Origin: Oscillospiraceae bacterium | Lineage (GTDB): Bacteria > Bacillota > Clostridia > Oscillospirales > Ruminococcaceae | NCBI GenBank assembly: GCA_009784625.1 | Contig: WRBI01000001.1 | Location: 62,001 to 126,000 of the forward strand | Reading direction: 5' to 3' | DNA length: 64,000 bases | Shown: piece by piece, positions 17,842-27,012 of the stretch | Layout of the letters: the number at the start of each line of letters is the position of its first letter | Position numbering within the stretch: position 1 is the first letter of the stretch | The notes under the pieces: generated by a model | What the model saw: the letters and a program-made list of their open reading frames with translations, nothing else | What the model was told of the DNA's origin: nothing | Databases searched by the model: none | Made by a program: the position numbers and the translations under genes

Positions 17842-19032
17842 ATGGGTATCGACAAATATATCAACCGGTTAAACGCACTCGAATTCGGCAAAATGCATCA
17901 GGACGACTTCTTCCTGACCTGGGAGAGAAGCCTGGACGAACTCAAAGCGGTCTATGTGGTGGCTGATGCACTGCGTTACCTGCGCGAGAACAACATTTCC
18001 AGCCGCATTTTTGATTCCGGGCTGGCCATCTCGAACTTCCGCGACAACTCGACCCGCACCCGCTTCAGTTTTGCTTCGGCCGCCAACATGCTCGGCCTGA
18101 CCGTACAGGATCTGGATGAAGGCAAGAGTCAGATCGCCCACGGCGAAACCGTCCGCGAAACCGCCAACATGGTCTCTTTTATGGCCGACGTGATCGGTAT
18201 CCGCGATGACATGTATATTGGCAAAGGCCACACTTACATGAAAGAAGTGGCCGAGTCGGTTGAGCAGGGCTACCGGGACGGCGTCCTCGAACAGCGCCCC
18301 ACCCTGGTCAACCTGCAATGTGACATTGACCACCCCACACAGTCGATGGCCGACATGATGCACATCATCCATCACTTTGGCGGCATTGAAAACCTCAAGG
18401 GCAAAAAGATCGCTATGACCTGGGCATATTCCCCCTCTTACGGCAAGCCTTTGTCGGTTCCGCAGGGGATCGTCGGCCTGATGAGCCGCTTTGGGATGGA
18501 AGTTGCTCTCGCGCATCCGAAGGGTTACGAGATCATGGGTGAAGTCGAAGAAGTCGCGGCCAAAAACGCGGCGGCCAGCGGCGGCAAGTTCACCAAAACC
18601 AACAGCATGGCCGAAGCGTTCAAAGACGCCGACATCGTTTATCCCAAGAGCTGGGCGCCTTTCGCGGCGATGGAAAAACGCACCATCCTTTACGGCAACG
18701 GCGACAACGACGGCATCAAAGCCCTTGAAAAAGAGCTTCTTGCCCAAAACGCCGGCCACAAGGACTGGGAATGCACTGAAGACATGATGAAGCTGACCAA
18801 AGAGGGCAAAGCGCTTTACATGCACTGCCTGCCCGCCGACATCACCGGCGTCAGCTGCAAAGAGGGCGAAGTTTGCGCTTCGGTCTTTGACCGTTACCGC
18901 GAGCCGCTTTACAAAGAGGCCGGCTTCAAACCTTATGTGATCGCGGCTATGATGTTCCTTGCCAAGTGCAAAGACCCGCAAGCGACACTCGGCGCGCTGG
19001 CGGCAGGGAACAATTCCCGCTTTATCGGATAA
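17842..19032 (+). CDS. ygeW: Knotted carbamoyltransferase YgeW
   Basis: A 396-aa member of the aspartate/ornithine transcarbamylase superfamily. The carbamoyl-phosphate loop FRDNSTRTRFSF is present at ~residue 60, and the second-substrate region differs from OTCase (LPADITGV instead of HCLP-type motifs). In purine fermenters it probably works in the phosphorolysis direction, releasing carbamoyl phosphate from an ureido compound. Carbamate kinase at 23476 would then make ATP from it. ATG has AAAGGAG upstream; the gene follows ygeY by 25 bp. Confidence 0.93.
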   Translation: MGIDKYINRLNALEFGKMHQDDFFLTWERSLDELKAVYVVADALRYLRENNISSRIFDSGLAISNFRDNSTRTRFSFASAANMLGLTVQDLDEGKSQIAHGETVRETANMVSFMADVIGIRDDMYIGKGHTYMKEVAESVEQGYRDGVLEQRPTLVNLQCDIDHPTQSMADMMHIIHHFGGIENLKGKKIAMTWAYSPSYGKPLSVPQGIVGLMSRFGMEVALAHPKGYEIMGEVEEVAAKNAAASGGKFTKTNSMAEAFKDADIVYPKSWAPFAAMEKRTILYGNGDNDGIKALEKELLAQNAGHKDWECTEDMMKLTKEGKALYMHCLPADITGVSCKEGEVCASVFDRYREPLYKEAGFKPYVIAAMMFLAKCKDPQATLGALAAGNNSRFIG

Positions 19033-19202
19033 ACAGCCGCTGTGTTGATCTCCGGAGTCTGCATCCAGTAGCGAATAACGCGCACCGTACGGGCTTTTCG
19101 CCGTGCATTGTGGCTTAAAGAACCACGGCGGAAAGCGCGCCGGTGTCCAGCGTTTTCGTTAAGATACAGGTTTTCAACTTTGAATTGAGGAGTGATCGTT
19201 GC

Positions 19203-20723
19203 ATGAGTACCACCACGCAGGAAAAACCCCAAACCCGCGCGACCGTCGACTTTTCACAGCTCGATGAAGAAACCTCAAAGATGTACATACTCGAAGCCCG
19301 GCCTAAGTTAAGGCTGGCGCTTCCGGTAACGCTTCAGCACCTGTTGGCGATGTGGGCCAGCAACCTTGTGCCGATTATGCTTATCTCGGCCGCAGCCGGG
19401 GTAGAACCCGGCAGCCCCATGCAGATCGTAATGCTGCAGGGCGCTATGGTCGGCGCCGGCCTCGCGACCTTGCTCAACTGCTATCCGATCAAGATTTTCG
19501 GCATTCAAATTGGCGCCAACCTGCCGATCGTAATGGGCACGTCCATGACGTTTGTGCCGCCTGCGCTGGCAGTTGCCGCCCGGGCAACCCAGCTTGGTTA
19601 CGAAAATGTAATCGGCGTTGTACTGGGCGGTCTGATTGTAGCCTGTGTCGCCGAACTGTTCCTGGGCGCGGTCTACAAGTGGGTCAAGCCGTTCCTGCCG
19701 CCCATCGTGCTGGGCGCTGTGCTTCTCTCGCTCGGCCTTTCCCTGTTGACCGTCGGTATGAACAACTTCGGCGGAAATCCGGCCACCCCCGGTTTCGGCT
19801 CGACCCAAAACCTGACCATTGCTTTCACTGTATTTATCGTCTACACGCTGCTGCAGCGCTTTGGCCAAGGCATTTGGAAACTCGCTTCGGTGCTGATTGC
19901 CATGGGTGTGGGCTACCTTATGTCAATTGCCTGGGGGATGGTCAATTTCGCCCCCATCTACACCTCAGCCCCGTTTAGGGTGCCTATGCCGATCTTTGTC
20001 GGCTACAACAGCATTCAGCCGGTATTTGAAGGCTGGGCGATCGTAATGTTCTTAGCTGTTTATGTAGTATCCGGCCTTGCGACAATCGGTTACACCCACA
20101 CAATTACTTCGCAAGCTGTCGGCCGTATGTCCACCAACGAAGAGACCCGCGGCGCTTTGCTGGCCGATGCGGTTGGCACATGGCTCACCCTGCTCTTCAA
20201 CGGTTTGCCCAACACCGAGTTTGGTCAAAACTCCGCGCTGGTTGCCTACACCAAAGTTATCAGCAAATGGGTTGTCGCGCTCGCCGCATTTATTTTGATC
20301 GCAGGCAGCTTCTTCCCGCCGATCGGCGCGGTCTTTGCCACTTTCCCCGCTGCGGTTATCGGCGGCGGTGTTCTCGCGGTCTTTGCTTTCATCATGACCA
20401 ATGCGATTGTATTGATCGCAAAAGATGGCTTTACGCCCAGAAAATTGACCCAGCTCTGCATCACCTTTGCCATCGGCCTTGGTTTTGCGAACCCGGGCGC
20501 CATCGTTCAGCCGGCCAACCTGGTTTCGGCGGCTGACGGCGGCCAGGGACTCAACTTCACCCGGCTGATCGCGAACTTCCCCGACTGGCTGCACTTCATC
20601 TTCAACGACAGAGTGCTGCTTATGGCGGTGGTCGCCATTCTGGTCAACCTGCTGTTCATGACCAAAGAAGATTTCGCGAAAGCGGTCGCAGGTTGGAAGA
20701 AAGAAGAAATCGAGTACATCTAA
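19203..20723 (+). CDS. NCS2-family xanthine/uric acid permease
   Basis: A 506-aa polytopic inner-membrane purine:cation symporter with about 12–14 hydrophobic segments. The NCS2 signature region is present as GLPNTEFGQNSALVAYTKV, and the earlier TM1 motif reads LQHLLAMWASNLVP. The start is ATG 19203, with GAGGAG upstream; the upstream in-frame ATG has no ribosome site. It stands between ygeW and a purine hydroxylase gene, so it most likely imports xanthine or urate. Exact substrate specificity cannot be read safely. Confidence 0.92.
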   Translation: MSTTTQEKPQTRATVDFSQLDEETSKMYILEARPKLRLALPVTLQHLLAMWASNLVPIMLISAAAGVEPGSPMQIVMLQGAMVGAGLATLLNCYPIKIFGIQIGANLPIVMGTSMTFVPPALAVAARATQLGYENVIGVVLGGLIVACVAELFLGAVYKWVKPFLPPIVLGAVLLSLGLSLLTVGMNNFGGNPATPGFGSTQNLTIAFTVFIVYTLLQRFGQGIWKLASVLIAMGVGYLMSIAWGMVNFAPIYTSAPFRVPMPIFVGYNSIQPVFEGWAIVMFLAVYVVSGLATIGYTHTITSQAVGRMSTNEETRGALLADAVGTWLTLLFNGLPNTEFGQNSALVAYTKVISKWVVALAAFILIAGSFFPPIGAVFATFPAAVIGGGVLAVFAFIMTNAIVLIAKDGFTPRKLTQLCITFAIGLGFANPGAIVQPANLVSAADGGQGLNFTRLIANFPDWLHFIFNDRVLLMAVVAILVNLLFMTKEDFAKAVAGWKKEEIEYI

Positions 20724-20773
20724 ACACAATGCTCACGGGCGTCGACCAATCTGGCGTCCGTGCAGGCAAAAGT

Positions 20774-20799
20774 TTTGGGGGGCTTACAAGCCCCCCAAA
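20774..20799. repeat. Perfect 26-bp inverted repeat upstream of the second hydroxylase gene
   Basis: TTTGGGGGGCTT and AAGCCCCCCAAA are separated by only two bases, 51 bp after the permease stop. With no U-run after it, it is not a textbook terminator. It may cap the permease transcript or block read-through into the next gene at 20845. Confidence 0.5.
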
Positions 20800-20844
20800 G
20801 TGCTATCGAAACGAAGCCTTGAACAGGCTTAAAGGAGGAGACCC

Positions 20845-23451
20845 ATGTACGCGTTCGAGGTCAACGGACAATCAGTGAATGCCCCGCTGGGTGAGAAAAA
20901 ACTGCTCCAATACCTGCGGGATGACCTCCGCCTCACCTCTGTGAAAGAGGGCTGCAGCGAGGGCGCTTGCGGCAGCTGCATGGTGCTGGTGGACGGCAAA
21001 GCAACGCGGGCCTGTATCCCGACCATGCAAAAAGTTGCCGGAAAACAAATCATGACAGTTGAGGGGCTTTCTGCCCGCGAGAAAGAAGTTTATGCCTATG
21101 CTTTTGCGGCGGCTGGCGCCGTGCAGTGCGGCTTTTGTATCCCGGGTATGGTCATCAGCGCAAAGGGCCTGCTGGACGCGACCCCCGACCCCACCCGTGA
21201 AGAAGTCAAAAAAGCGATCAAGTTCAACATCTGCCGCTGTACCGGTTATATAAAGATTGAGGATGCGATTTTGCTGGCGGCCAAAATTCTGCGCGAAGGC
21301 AGCCCGATCCCCACCCACGAATTTGCCGGCAAGCTGGGCGAAGATTTCCACCGGCTGGACGCAGACGAAAAAACACTGGGCACCGGGCTTTACACCGACG
21401 ACATGGTGGTTGACGGAATGGTCTTCGCCACCGCGCTGCGCTCGAAACATCCCCGTGCGAAAGTACTTTCGATCGACGCTTCTGCCGCACAGGCACATCC
21501 CGACTGTATTCGCGTAATCACCGCCGCCGACATCCCGGGCGAGAACAAAATCGGCCATCTGGCCTTTATTTCGGACTGGGACACCCTGATCGCGGTCGGA
21601 GATATCACCCGCTATCTGGGTGACGCGGTCGCGCTGGTTGTCGGCGCAAAAAAAGAAACGCTGGAAGAAATCCGCGCGCTGGTTAATGTTGAATACGAGG
21701 TGCTTGAGCCGGTCACTTCACCGGTACAGGCGCTGGCTGAGGGTGCGCCGAAACTGCACGAAAAAGGCAACCTGCTCTTTCGTCAGGAACTCAAACGCGG
21801 AGACGCGGACGCGGCCATCGCGGCTTCCAAGCATGTGGTGATCAGGCACTATTCCCTGCCTTTTACCGAACACGCGTTTATGGAACCCGAGTGCGCCATC
21901 GCCATGCCGGACGGTGAGGACGGCGTGATGATCTATTCGGGCGGGCAGGGGATTTACGACGAACAGCGGGAAGTCAGCCGGATGCTGGGTATTCCCCCCG
22001 AAAAAGTGCGGGTACGCGGGATGCTGGTCGGCGGCGGTTTTGGCGGCAAAGAGGATATGAGCGTACAGCACCACGCCGCGCTCGCCGCATGGGTTGTCCG
22101 CAAGCCGGTTAAAGTAAAACTTTCCCGTGCCGAGAGTTTGATTGTCCACCCCAAGCGCCACGCAATGGAAATCGACTTTACCACCGCCTGTGACGAAAAC
22201 GGAAAGATCACCGCCATGAAAGCCGAGATTATCTCAGACGCGGGGTCGTATGCCAGCTTGAGCGGGCCGGTTCTTCAGCGGGCCTGTACACATGCCGGCG
22301 GGCCTTATAACTTTGAACATCTCGATGTTGTGGGGATGACCGCTTACACCAACAATCCGCCGGGCGGCGCGTTCCGTGGGTTTGGCGTTCCTCAGTCAAC
22401 GGTGGCCAGAGAGTGCAACCTCAATCTTCTGGCCGAAATGGTCGGCATCACCCCCTGGGAGATCCGCTACCGCAACGCAATCCGGCCGGGACAGGTCTTG
22501 CACAACGGGCAGATCGCCGACGACTCCACCGCTATGGCTGAGTGCCTGCTGGCCGTCAAAGGCCTTTGCGAGAGAAACCCCAAAGCGGGCATCGCGGCCG
22601 CTTTTAAAAACAGCGGGCTGGGCGTCGGCGTCCCGGATATTTCCCGCTGTATCGTCTCGGTCGAGGGCGGCAAGATTCATGTGCGCTCCAGCGCGGCCTG
22701 CATCGGCCAGGGGATGGCGACCGTTCTTTCTCAAATGGTTTGTGAAGCATTGGGTATTTCGCCAAGCCTGCTGGTGATCGAACCGCCGGACACATCCCGC
22801 ACCCCCAACGCGGGGACAACCACCGCCTCCCGCCAGACCACATTGACCGGCGAGGCCGCTGTTCTGGCCGCAAAAGCGCTGGGCGCGGAAATCGACATTC
22901 TGCGCGAAAATGGCTGCTCACTTGAAGACGCGCTGGGGCAGTTGGAGGGCCGCGAGTTTTACCGGGAGTTCGGCCCGCCCACCGACCCGATGGGCGCACC
23001 CAAACCCTTCCCGGTCAGCCATCTGGCTTATGGTTACGCGGTTCAGGTGGTCGAGCTGGATGAAGCCGGCAAGCTTGAGCGGGTAACCGCCGCTTACGAC
23101 ATCGGCCGGGTGGTCAATCCCAAAGCGGCTGAAGGGCAGATCGAAGGCGGCATCCTGATGGGCCTGGGTTATGCGCTGACCGAAGACTTCCCCGTCGAGG
23201 GCGGTCATCCCAAAGTCAAATACGGCACGCTCGGCCTGATGCGCGCCACCGAAACCCCGGCTATGGAAACCATCTTTGTAGAAAGCGCGAACGGGCAGGG
23301 CAGAATCCCGGCAGCACACGGCGCAAAAGGGGTTGGCGAGCTGGCCACCATCCCAACCGCCCCGGCAGTTCTGGGCGCCTACTATAACCTGGACGGCCAG
23401 TTTCGTCAAAAACTTCCGATGGAGGATACTTTCTACCGGAAGAAAAAATAA
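20845..23451 (+). CDS. xdhD: Single-chain xanthine dehydrogenase-like molybdenum hydroxylase (XdhD type)
   Basis: An 868-aa fusion of an N-terminal 2Fe-2S module and a C-terminal molybdenum module. Cluster ligands are in GCSEGACGSCM, CGFCIPGM and NICRCTGY (residues ~33–140). The Mo part has FGGKEDMSV, GAFRGFGVPQ, GQGMATV and the catalytic Glu in GAKGVGELA. There is no FAD domain, as in the XdhD family that is often selenium-dependent. It would therefore need a separate electron acceptor, for which YgfK is a candidate. ATG with AAAGGAGGAG upstream. Likely substrates are xanthine, urate or other oxopurines; selenium dependence is not visible from sequence. Confidence 0.9.
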   Translation: MYAFEVNGQSVNAPLGEKKLLQYLRDDLRLTSVKEGCSEGACGSCMVLVDGKATRACIPTMQKVAGKQIMTVEGLSAREKEVYAYAFAAAGAVQCGFCIPGMVISAKGLLDATPDPTREEVKKAIKFNICRCTGYIKIEDAILLAAKILREGSPIPTHEFAGKLGEDFHRLDADEKTLGTGLYTDDMVVDGMVFATALRSKHPRAKVLSIDASAAQAHPDCIRVITAADIPGENKIGHLAFISDWDTLIAVGDITRYLGDAVALVVGAKKETLEEIRALVNVEYEVLEPVTSPVQALAEGAPKLHEKGNLLFRQELKRGDADAAIAASKHVVIRHYSLPFTEHAFMEPECAIAMPDGEDGVMIYSGGQGIYDEQREVSRMLGIPPEKVRVRGMLVGGGFGGKEDMSVQHHAALAAWVVRKPVKVKLSRAESLIVHPKRHAMEIDFTTACDENGKITAMKAEIISDAGSYASLSGPVLQRACTHAGGPYNFEHLDVVGMTAYTNNPPGGAFRGFGVPQSTVARECNLNLLAEMVGITPWEIRYRNAIRPGQVLHNGQIADDSTAMAECLLAVKGLCERNPKAGIAAAFKNSGLGVGVPDISRCIVSVEGGKIHVRSSAACIGQGMATVLSQMVCEALGISPSLLVIEPPDTSRTPNAGTTTASRQTTLTGEAAVLAAKALGAEIDILRENGCSLEDALGQLEGREFYREFGPPTDPMGAPKPFPVSHLAYGYAVQVVELDEAGKLERVTAAYDIGRVVNPKAAEGQIEGGILMGLGYALTEDFPVEGGHPKVKYGTLGLMRATETPAMETIFVESANGQGRIPAAHGAKGVGELATIPTAPAVLGAYYNLDGQFRQKLPMEDTFYRKKK

Positions 23452-23475
23452 CGCGATATGAAGGAGAGACGCATT

Positions 23476-24393
23476 ATGGCAACAATTGTAGTGGCTCTGG
23501 GCGGCAACGCGCTGGGGAACAACGTAGTGGAACAGCTGGAAAGCGCGAAAGTAGCGGCAAAATCAATCGCCGATCTGGTCGCGGGCGGCCACAAAGTCGT
23601 CATCGCGCACGGCAACGGCCCGCAGGTCGGTGTTATTAAAAAGCTGATGGACACCGGCGATTTTGTCATGCCGATGCCCGAGTGTACCGCAATGAGCCAG
23701 GGGTATATCGGCTATCATCTTGAGCAGTGCCTGCGCAATGAGTTTGCCGCCCGGGGAATCAAAAAGCCGGTAACCGGCGTCCTCACTCAAGTTTTGGTCG
23801 ACAAAACAGACCCGGCGTTCAAAAACCCGACCAAACCGATCGGGAACTATTACAGCGAAGAAGACGCCAAAAAACAAATGGCCGAAACCGGCAAGACCTA
23901 CGCCGAAGACGCGGGGCGCGGCTGGCGGCTGGTTGTGCCCTCCCCCAAACCGGTGGATATCTGCAATAAGGAGACTATTAAGCTGCTTGTTGACAACGAC
24001 ACGGTCACCCTCGCCTGCGGCGGCGGCGGCTCGCCGGTCGTCAACGAGGGCGGCAATCTTTGCGGGATCGACGCGGTCATCGACAAAGACTTCGCGGCGG
24101 CCAAGCTGGCCGAGCTGATTTCAGCCGACTCGCTGTTTATCCTGACTGCGGTTGACCGCGTTAAAATTAACTTTGGCAAACCGGACGAAAAGTCACTTGC
24201 CTCCATCAATCTCGCGCAAGCCGAGCAGTACATCGGCGAAGGGCATTTCGCCCCCGGCAGTATGCTGCCTAAAGTGCAGGCGGCCATGATGTTTGTCGCC
24301 AGCGGTCAGGGCAAAAAAGCCATCATCGGCTCGCTCGAACAGGCCGCGCTGGCCATCAAAGGTGAGAGCGGAACCGAGATTGTCGCCGGCTAA
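23476..24393 (+). CDS. arcC: Carbamate kinase
   Basis: Transfers phosphate from carbamoyl phosphate to ADP, giving ATP, CO2 and ammonia. The 305-aa amino-acid-kinase-fold enzyme shows VVALGGNALG, AHGNGPQVG, GRGWRLVVPSPKP and VDRVKINFG, with the usual family length. The start chosen is ATG 23476 after AAGGAGAG. It is the last gene of the purine run and is followed by a strong terminator. It probably harvests energy from YgeW-derived carbamoyl phosphate; the orthologue in the E. coli cluster is yqeA. Confidence 0.95.
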   Translation: MATIVVALGGNALGNNVVEQLESAKVAAKSIADLVAGGHKVVIAHGNGPQVGVIKKLMDTGDFVMPMPECTAMSQGYIGYHLEQCLRNEFAARGIKKPVTGVLTQVLVDKTDPAFKNPTKPIGNYYSEEDAKKQMAETGKTYAEDAGRGWRLVVPSPKPVDICNKETIKLLVDNDTVTLACGGGGSPVVNEGGNLCGIDAVIDKDFAAAKLAELISADSLFILTAVDRVKINFGKPDEKSLASINLAQAEQYIGEGHFAPGSMLPKVQAAMMFVASGQGKKAIIGSLEQAALAIKGESGTEIVAG

Positions 24394-24416
24394 AACCAAC
24401 CCCTTCCCCCACCAAA

Positions 24417-24467
24417 AAGACGCCGCGGATGAGTGCTTACATCCGCGGCGTCTTCTCTCTTTCTTTT
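24417..24467 (+). terminator. Rho-independent terminator closing the plus-strand purine genes
   Basis: AAGACGCCGCGGATG pairs with CATCCGCGGCGTCTT around a 7-base loop, then CTCTCTTTCTTTT. The stem is perfect and 24 bp downstream of the carbamate kinase stop. Confidence 0.9.
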
Positions 24468-24562
24468 GATAAAAAATATTTGTCATAAAAGCCCGATTAT
24501 CATCTTGACATAACAAAAAAGAGTGCTAGAATAGACTGGCTAGGTGTGTATTACAATGGGAG

Positions 24563-26215
24563 GTGTCCACCATAAACAGCCTTAAGAACAAGAAATATCC
24601 AGTGATCTATTTACTTATCATCGTTGGCTTTTTGGTCGTTGGTCTGCTTGTACCGGATGTGTACGAAATTCGGGAAGAAGTCTCTTTCGCAACAAGGGAA
24701 GAAATTCGCGAGGAAATCACAGCCGAAGTCACGGAGTACATGCTCTACGAAGACCCCTACGCAACCCAGGAGGATATCCTGTACGCGGTTGTTGAAGCAA
24801 TTGAGGAAGAGGTGGCGGCCGCGGTAACCGACGCCCTTTCCGCCGCACTCGGCCTTTGGGTCCTGGTACCCGCCGCGTTTCTGATCACTTACATAATGAT
24901 CACCAAGCGGATTATCGAAGGCCTTGCCCTATCGTTGGTACTCGGCGTAATCGTCGGGTATAAGGGCGACTTTTTCGCCGCACTCAACGACATTATGTTT
25001 GAGACCCAAGTCGGCGAGGATCTGGTCTGGCTGATCTTAGTCTGCGGTATGATGAGCGGGTTTGTCTGTCTGCTTGAAAAGACGGGCGGCGGGTTTGCCT
25101 TTGCACGTTTGGCCGCCAGGATCGCGAAGACAGCCCGGCCAACCCTGATTACCACAGCGCTCTGCTCGCTGCTCCTTTCCCTTGACGATTACCTGGCCAT
25201 CCTGACCACCGGTTCGGCTATGACACCGGTCAACGACAGGAACAAGACCCCCCGCGAGATGACCGCATACGTCATCGACGCAATGGGTGCCCCGGCCAGC
25301 GGCCTGAACCCGATTTCGACCTGGGGTGCGTTTATCGGGCTGATGCTGGTCTCGAATGGTCTGGGGGAATCGGGCGGTGAAATCCTTTCGTTCCTTCAAG
25401 TACTGCCGTTTACTTTCTATCCGATGGCCACAATGATCGTGCTGATCCTTGTGTTGGCCGGCATTATTCCGGCGATCGGGCCGATGCGCGGTGCGTATAA
25501 GCGGGTTGCGCAGGGCGGCCCCCTTGCCCCTCCCGGCTCTGAGCGGTACGACATCCGCCAAGGCGGCGACGCGGACATCGAAACCCCTGAAAACCCCAAG
25601 CTCTACAACTTCTTTGTCCCCATCTTTGTGCTGATCGGCACAACCATTTTCTTTGAGTTTGACCTGATGATGGGTGTTATTGCCACACTCGGGTTCTGCT
25701 TTGTCTTCTTTGTCTTCCAGGGCATACTCGGCCCGATGGAATTTGTAGATGAGCTGATCCGCGGGATCAAAAACCTGGCCATGATCTTTGTCTTCTGTCT
25801 GTTAGGGTTTAGTTTCGCGGCGCTGGTCAACGAGATCGGGTTTGTCCAATTCTTCATTGAACTGGCCGTACAAAACCTGACCGCACCGATTCTTGCACCC
25901 GTGCTCTTTATCGTCCTGGCGGCGGTTGCCTTTGTCACCGCCGAAGACTGGGGGCTTTACATCATCGCGCTGCCCATCGCCATCCCGGTTGCCATTCACA
26001 TGGGCGTTAACCCTTACTTCGCCGCTTCGGCGGTTGTCTCGGCCGGTATTCTGGGTTCCCACGCCGCTTTCTTCAGTGACTCGACCATGATCACTTCGGC
26101 GGCCACCGGCTGCGATACCTTCCGCCACGGTATTACCCAGCTGCCTTACGTTATAATCGGCGTTGTGCTGACCACCATCGCCTACTTTGTCGCCGGGTTT
26201 GTCATGTACGGATAA
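24563..26215 (+). CDS. NhaC-family Na+/H+ antiporter-like membrane protein
   Basis: A 550-aa polytopic membrane protein with about 11–12 hydrophobic helices, the NhaC core (SLDDYLAILTTGSAMTP, GAPASGLNPISTWGAFIG) and C-terminal SDSTMITSAATGC. Between the first helix and the second (residues ~36–90) is a strongly acidic Glu-rich, probably extracytoplasmic coiled segment (EIREEI, EAIEEEV) that ordinary NhaC proteins lack. The GTG given as start lies inside the GGGAGGTG ribosome site, so the true start may be a non-canonical codon slightly downstream. The gene is a single unit between two terminators. The transported ion is inferred from family; relatives also exchange organic acids. Confidence 0.82.
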   Translation: MSTINSLKNKKYPVIYLLIIVGFLVVGLLVPDVYEIREEVSFATREEIREEITAEVTEYMLYEDPYATQEDILYAVVEAIEEEVAAAVTDALSAALGLWVLVPAAFLITYIMITKRIIEGLALSLVLGVIVGYKGDFFAALNDIMFETQVGEDLVWLILVCGMMSGFVCLLEKTGGGFAFARLAARIAKTARPTLITTALCSLLLSLDDYLAILTTGSAMTPVNDRNKTPREMTAYVIDAMGAPASGLNPISTWGAFIGLMLVSNGLGESGGEILSFLQVLPFTFYPMATMIVLILVLAGIIPAIGPMRGAYKRVAQGGPLAPPGSERYDIRQGGDADIETPENPKLYNFFVPIFVLIGTTIFFEFDLMMGVIATLGFCFVFFVFQGILGPMEFVDELIRGIKNLAMIFVFCLLGFSFAALVNEIGFVQFFIELAVQNLTAPILAPVLFIVLAAVAFVTAEDWGLYIIALPIAIPVAIHMGVNPYFAASAVVSAGILGSHAAFFSDSTMITSAATGCDTFRHGITQLPYVIIGVVLTTIAYFVAGFVMYG

Positions 26216-26238
26216 ACCGCCCCCGCGCACAAACTTTA

Positions 26239-26265
26239 CGCCCGGCACAATCACTGTGCCGGGCG
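26239..26265. terminator. Bidirectional terminator between convergent nhaC-like and araD genes
   Basis: CGCCCGGCACA/TGTGCCGGGCG is an 11-bp perfect stem with loop ATCAC, followed by TTCTTG on the plus strand. It lies between two converging genes and can serve both. Confidence 0.8.
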
Positions 26266-26307
26266 TTCTTGCGTCTATTTATCCCACGTTATCTTTCTTT
26301 GCCGCCT

Positions 26308-27009
26308 TTAATTCTGGCCGTAATAAGCGCCCGCGCCGTGCTTTCGCAAGTAGTGCTTGTCGCACAGTGCCTGCTGCATGGTTTGGATTCCGGGATTCAG
26401 CGTCAGCGTATGCCAGGCCATCATAGCGACTTCTTCCATCACCGCAGCGTTGTGGGCGGCGGCTTCGGCGTCCTCTCCCCAGGCGAATGGGCCGTGGCTG
26501 TAGACAACAACAGCCGGTATCTGCATCGGCCGGATATCACCAAACCGCTCGACGATGACTTTGCCGGTCTCTTTTTCGTATTCACCGGATATCTCGGCCC
26601 CGGTCATCTTTCGGGTACAGGGGATATCGCCGTAAAAGCAATCGGCGTGGGTGGTTCCCAGCGCCGGGATATCCCGGCCGGCCTGCGCGAAGATGGTCGC
26701 CCATCTGCTGTGGGTGTGTACCACCCCGCCAATCTCGCCAAAAGCTTTGTACAATTCCAAGTGCGTCGGCGTGTCGGAAGACGGCTTGAGTTTGCCCTCA
26801 ACCAACTTGCCGGTTTCAAGCTCGACAATCACCATATCTTCCGGCGTCATCTCGCTGTAGTCAACCCCGGATGGTTTGATGGCCACCAATCCGGACGCCC
26901 GGTCGATCCCGGACGCGTTCCCCCATGTGAATACCGCCAGCTTATGCTCGACCAGCATGATATTCGCCGTGTATACCTGCCGCTTTAAATCTTCCAGCAT
27001 ATCGCGCAC
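26308..27009 (-). CDS. araD: L-ribulose-5-phosphate 4-epimerase
   Basis: Converts L-ribulose 5-phosphate to D-xylulose 5-phosphate, the last step of L-arabinose entry into the pentose phosphate pathway. The 233-aa class II aldolase-family protein shows [29 protein letters not shown], the zinc His pair in that HTH motif, and SHGPFAWG with the third His. The length is exactly typical. It follows the kinase gene by 3 bp on the minus strand and ends at a shared terminator. Confidence 0.95.
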   Translation of the reverse strand: MRDMLEDLKRQVYTANIMLVEHKLAVFTWGNASGIDRASGLVAIKPSGVDYSEMTPEDMVIVELETGKLVEGKLKPSSDTPTHLELYKAFGEIGGVVHTHSRWATIFAQAGRDIPALGTTHADCFYGDIPCTRKMTGAEISGEYEKETGKVIVERFGDIRPMQIPAVVVYSHGPFAWGEDAEAAAHNAAVMEEVAMMAWHTLTLNPGIQTMQQALCDKHYLRKHGAGAYYGQN

Positions 27010-27012
27010 CCC

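Noticed and set aside
16500..17891. 463-aa minus-strand frame opposite ygeY
   Set aside because: Low-complexity Val/Gly/Ala/Arg composition typical of antisense frames; ygeY has clear M20 motifs.
17869..18981. 370-aa minus-strand frame opposite ygeW
   Set aside because: Antisense artefact; Phe/Val/His-rich without any motif.
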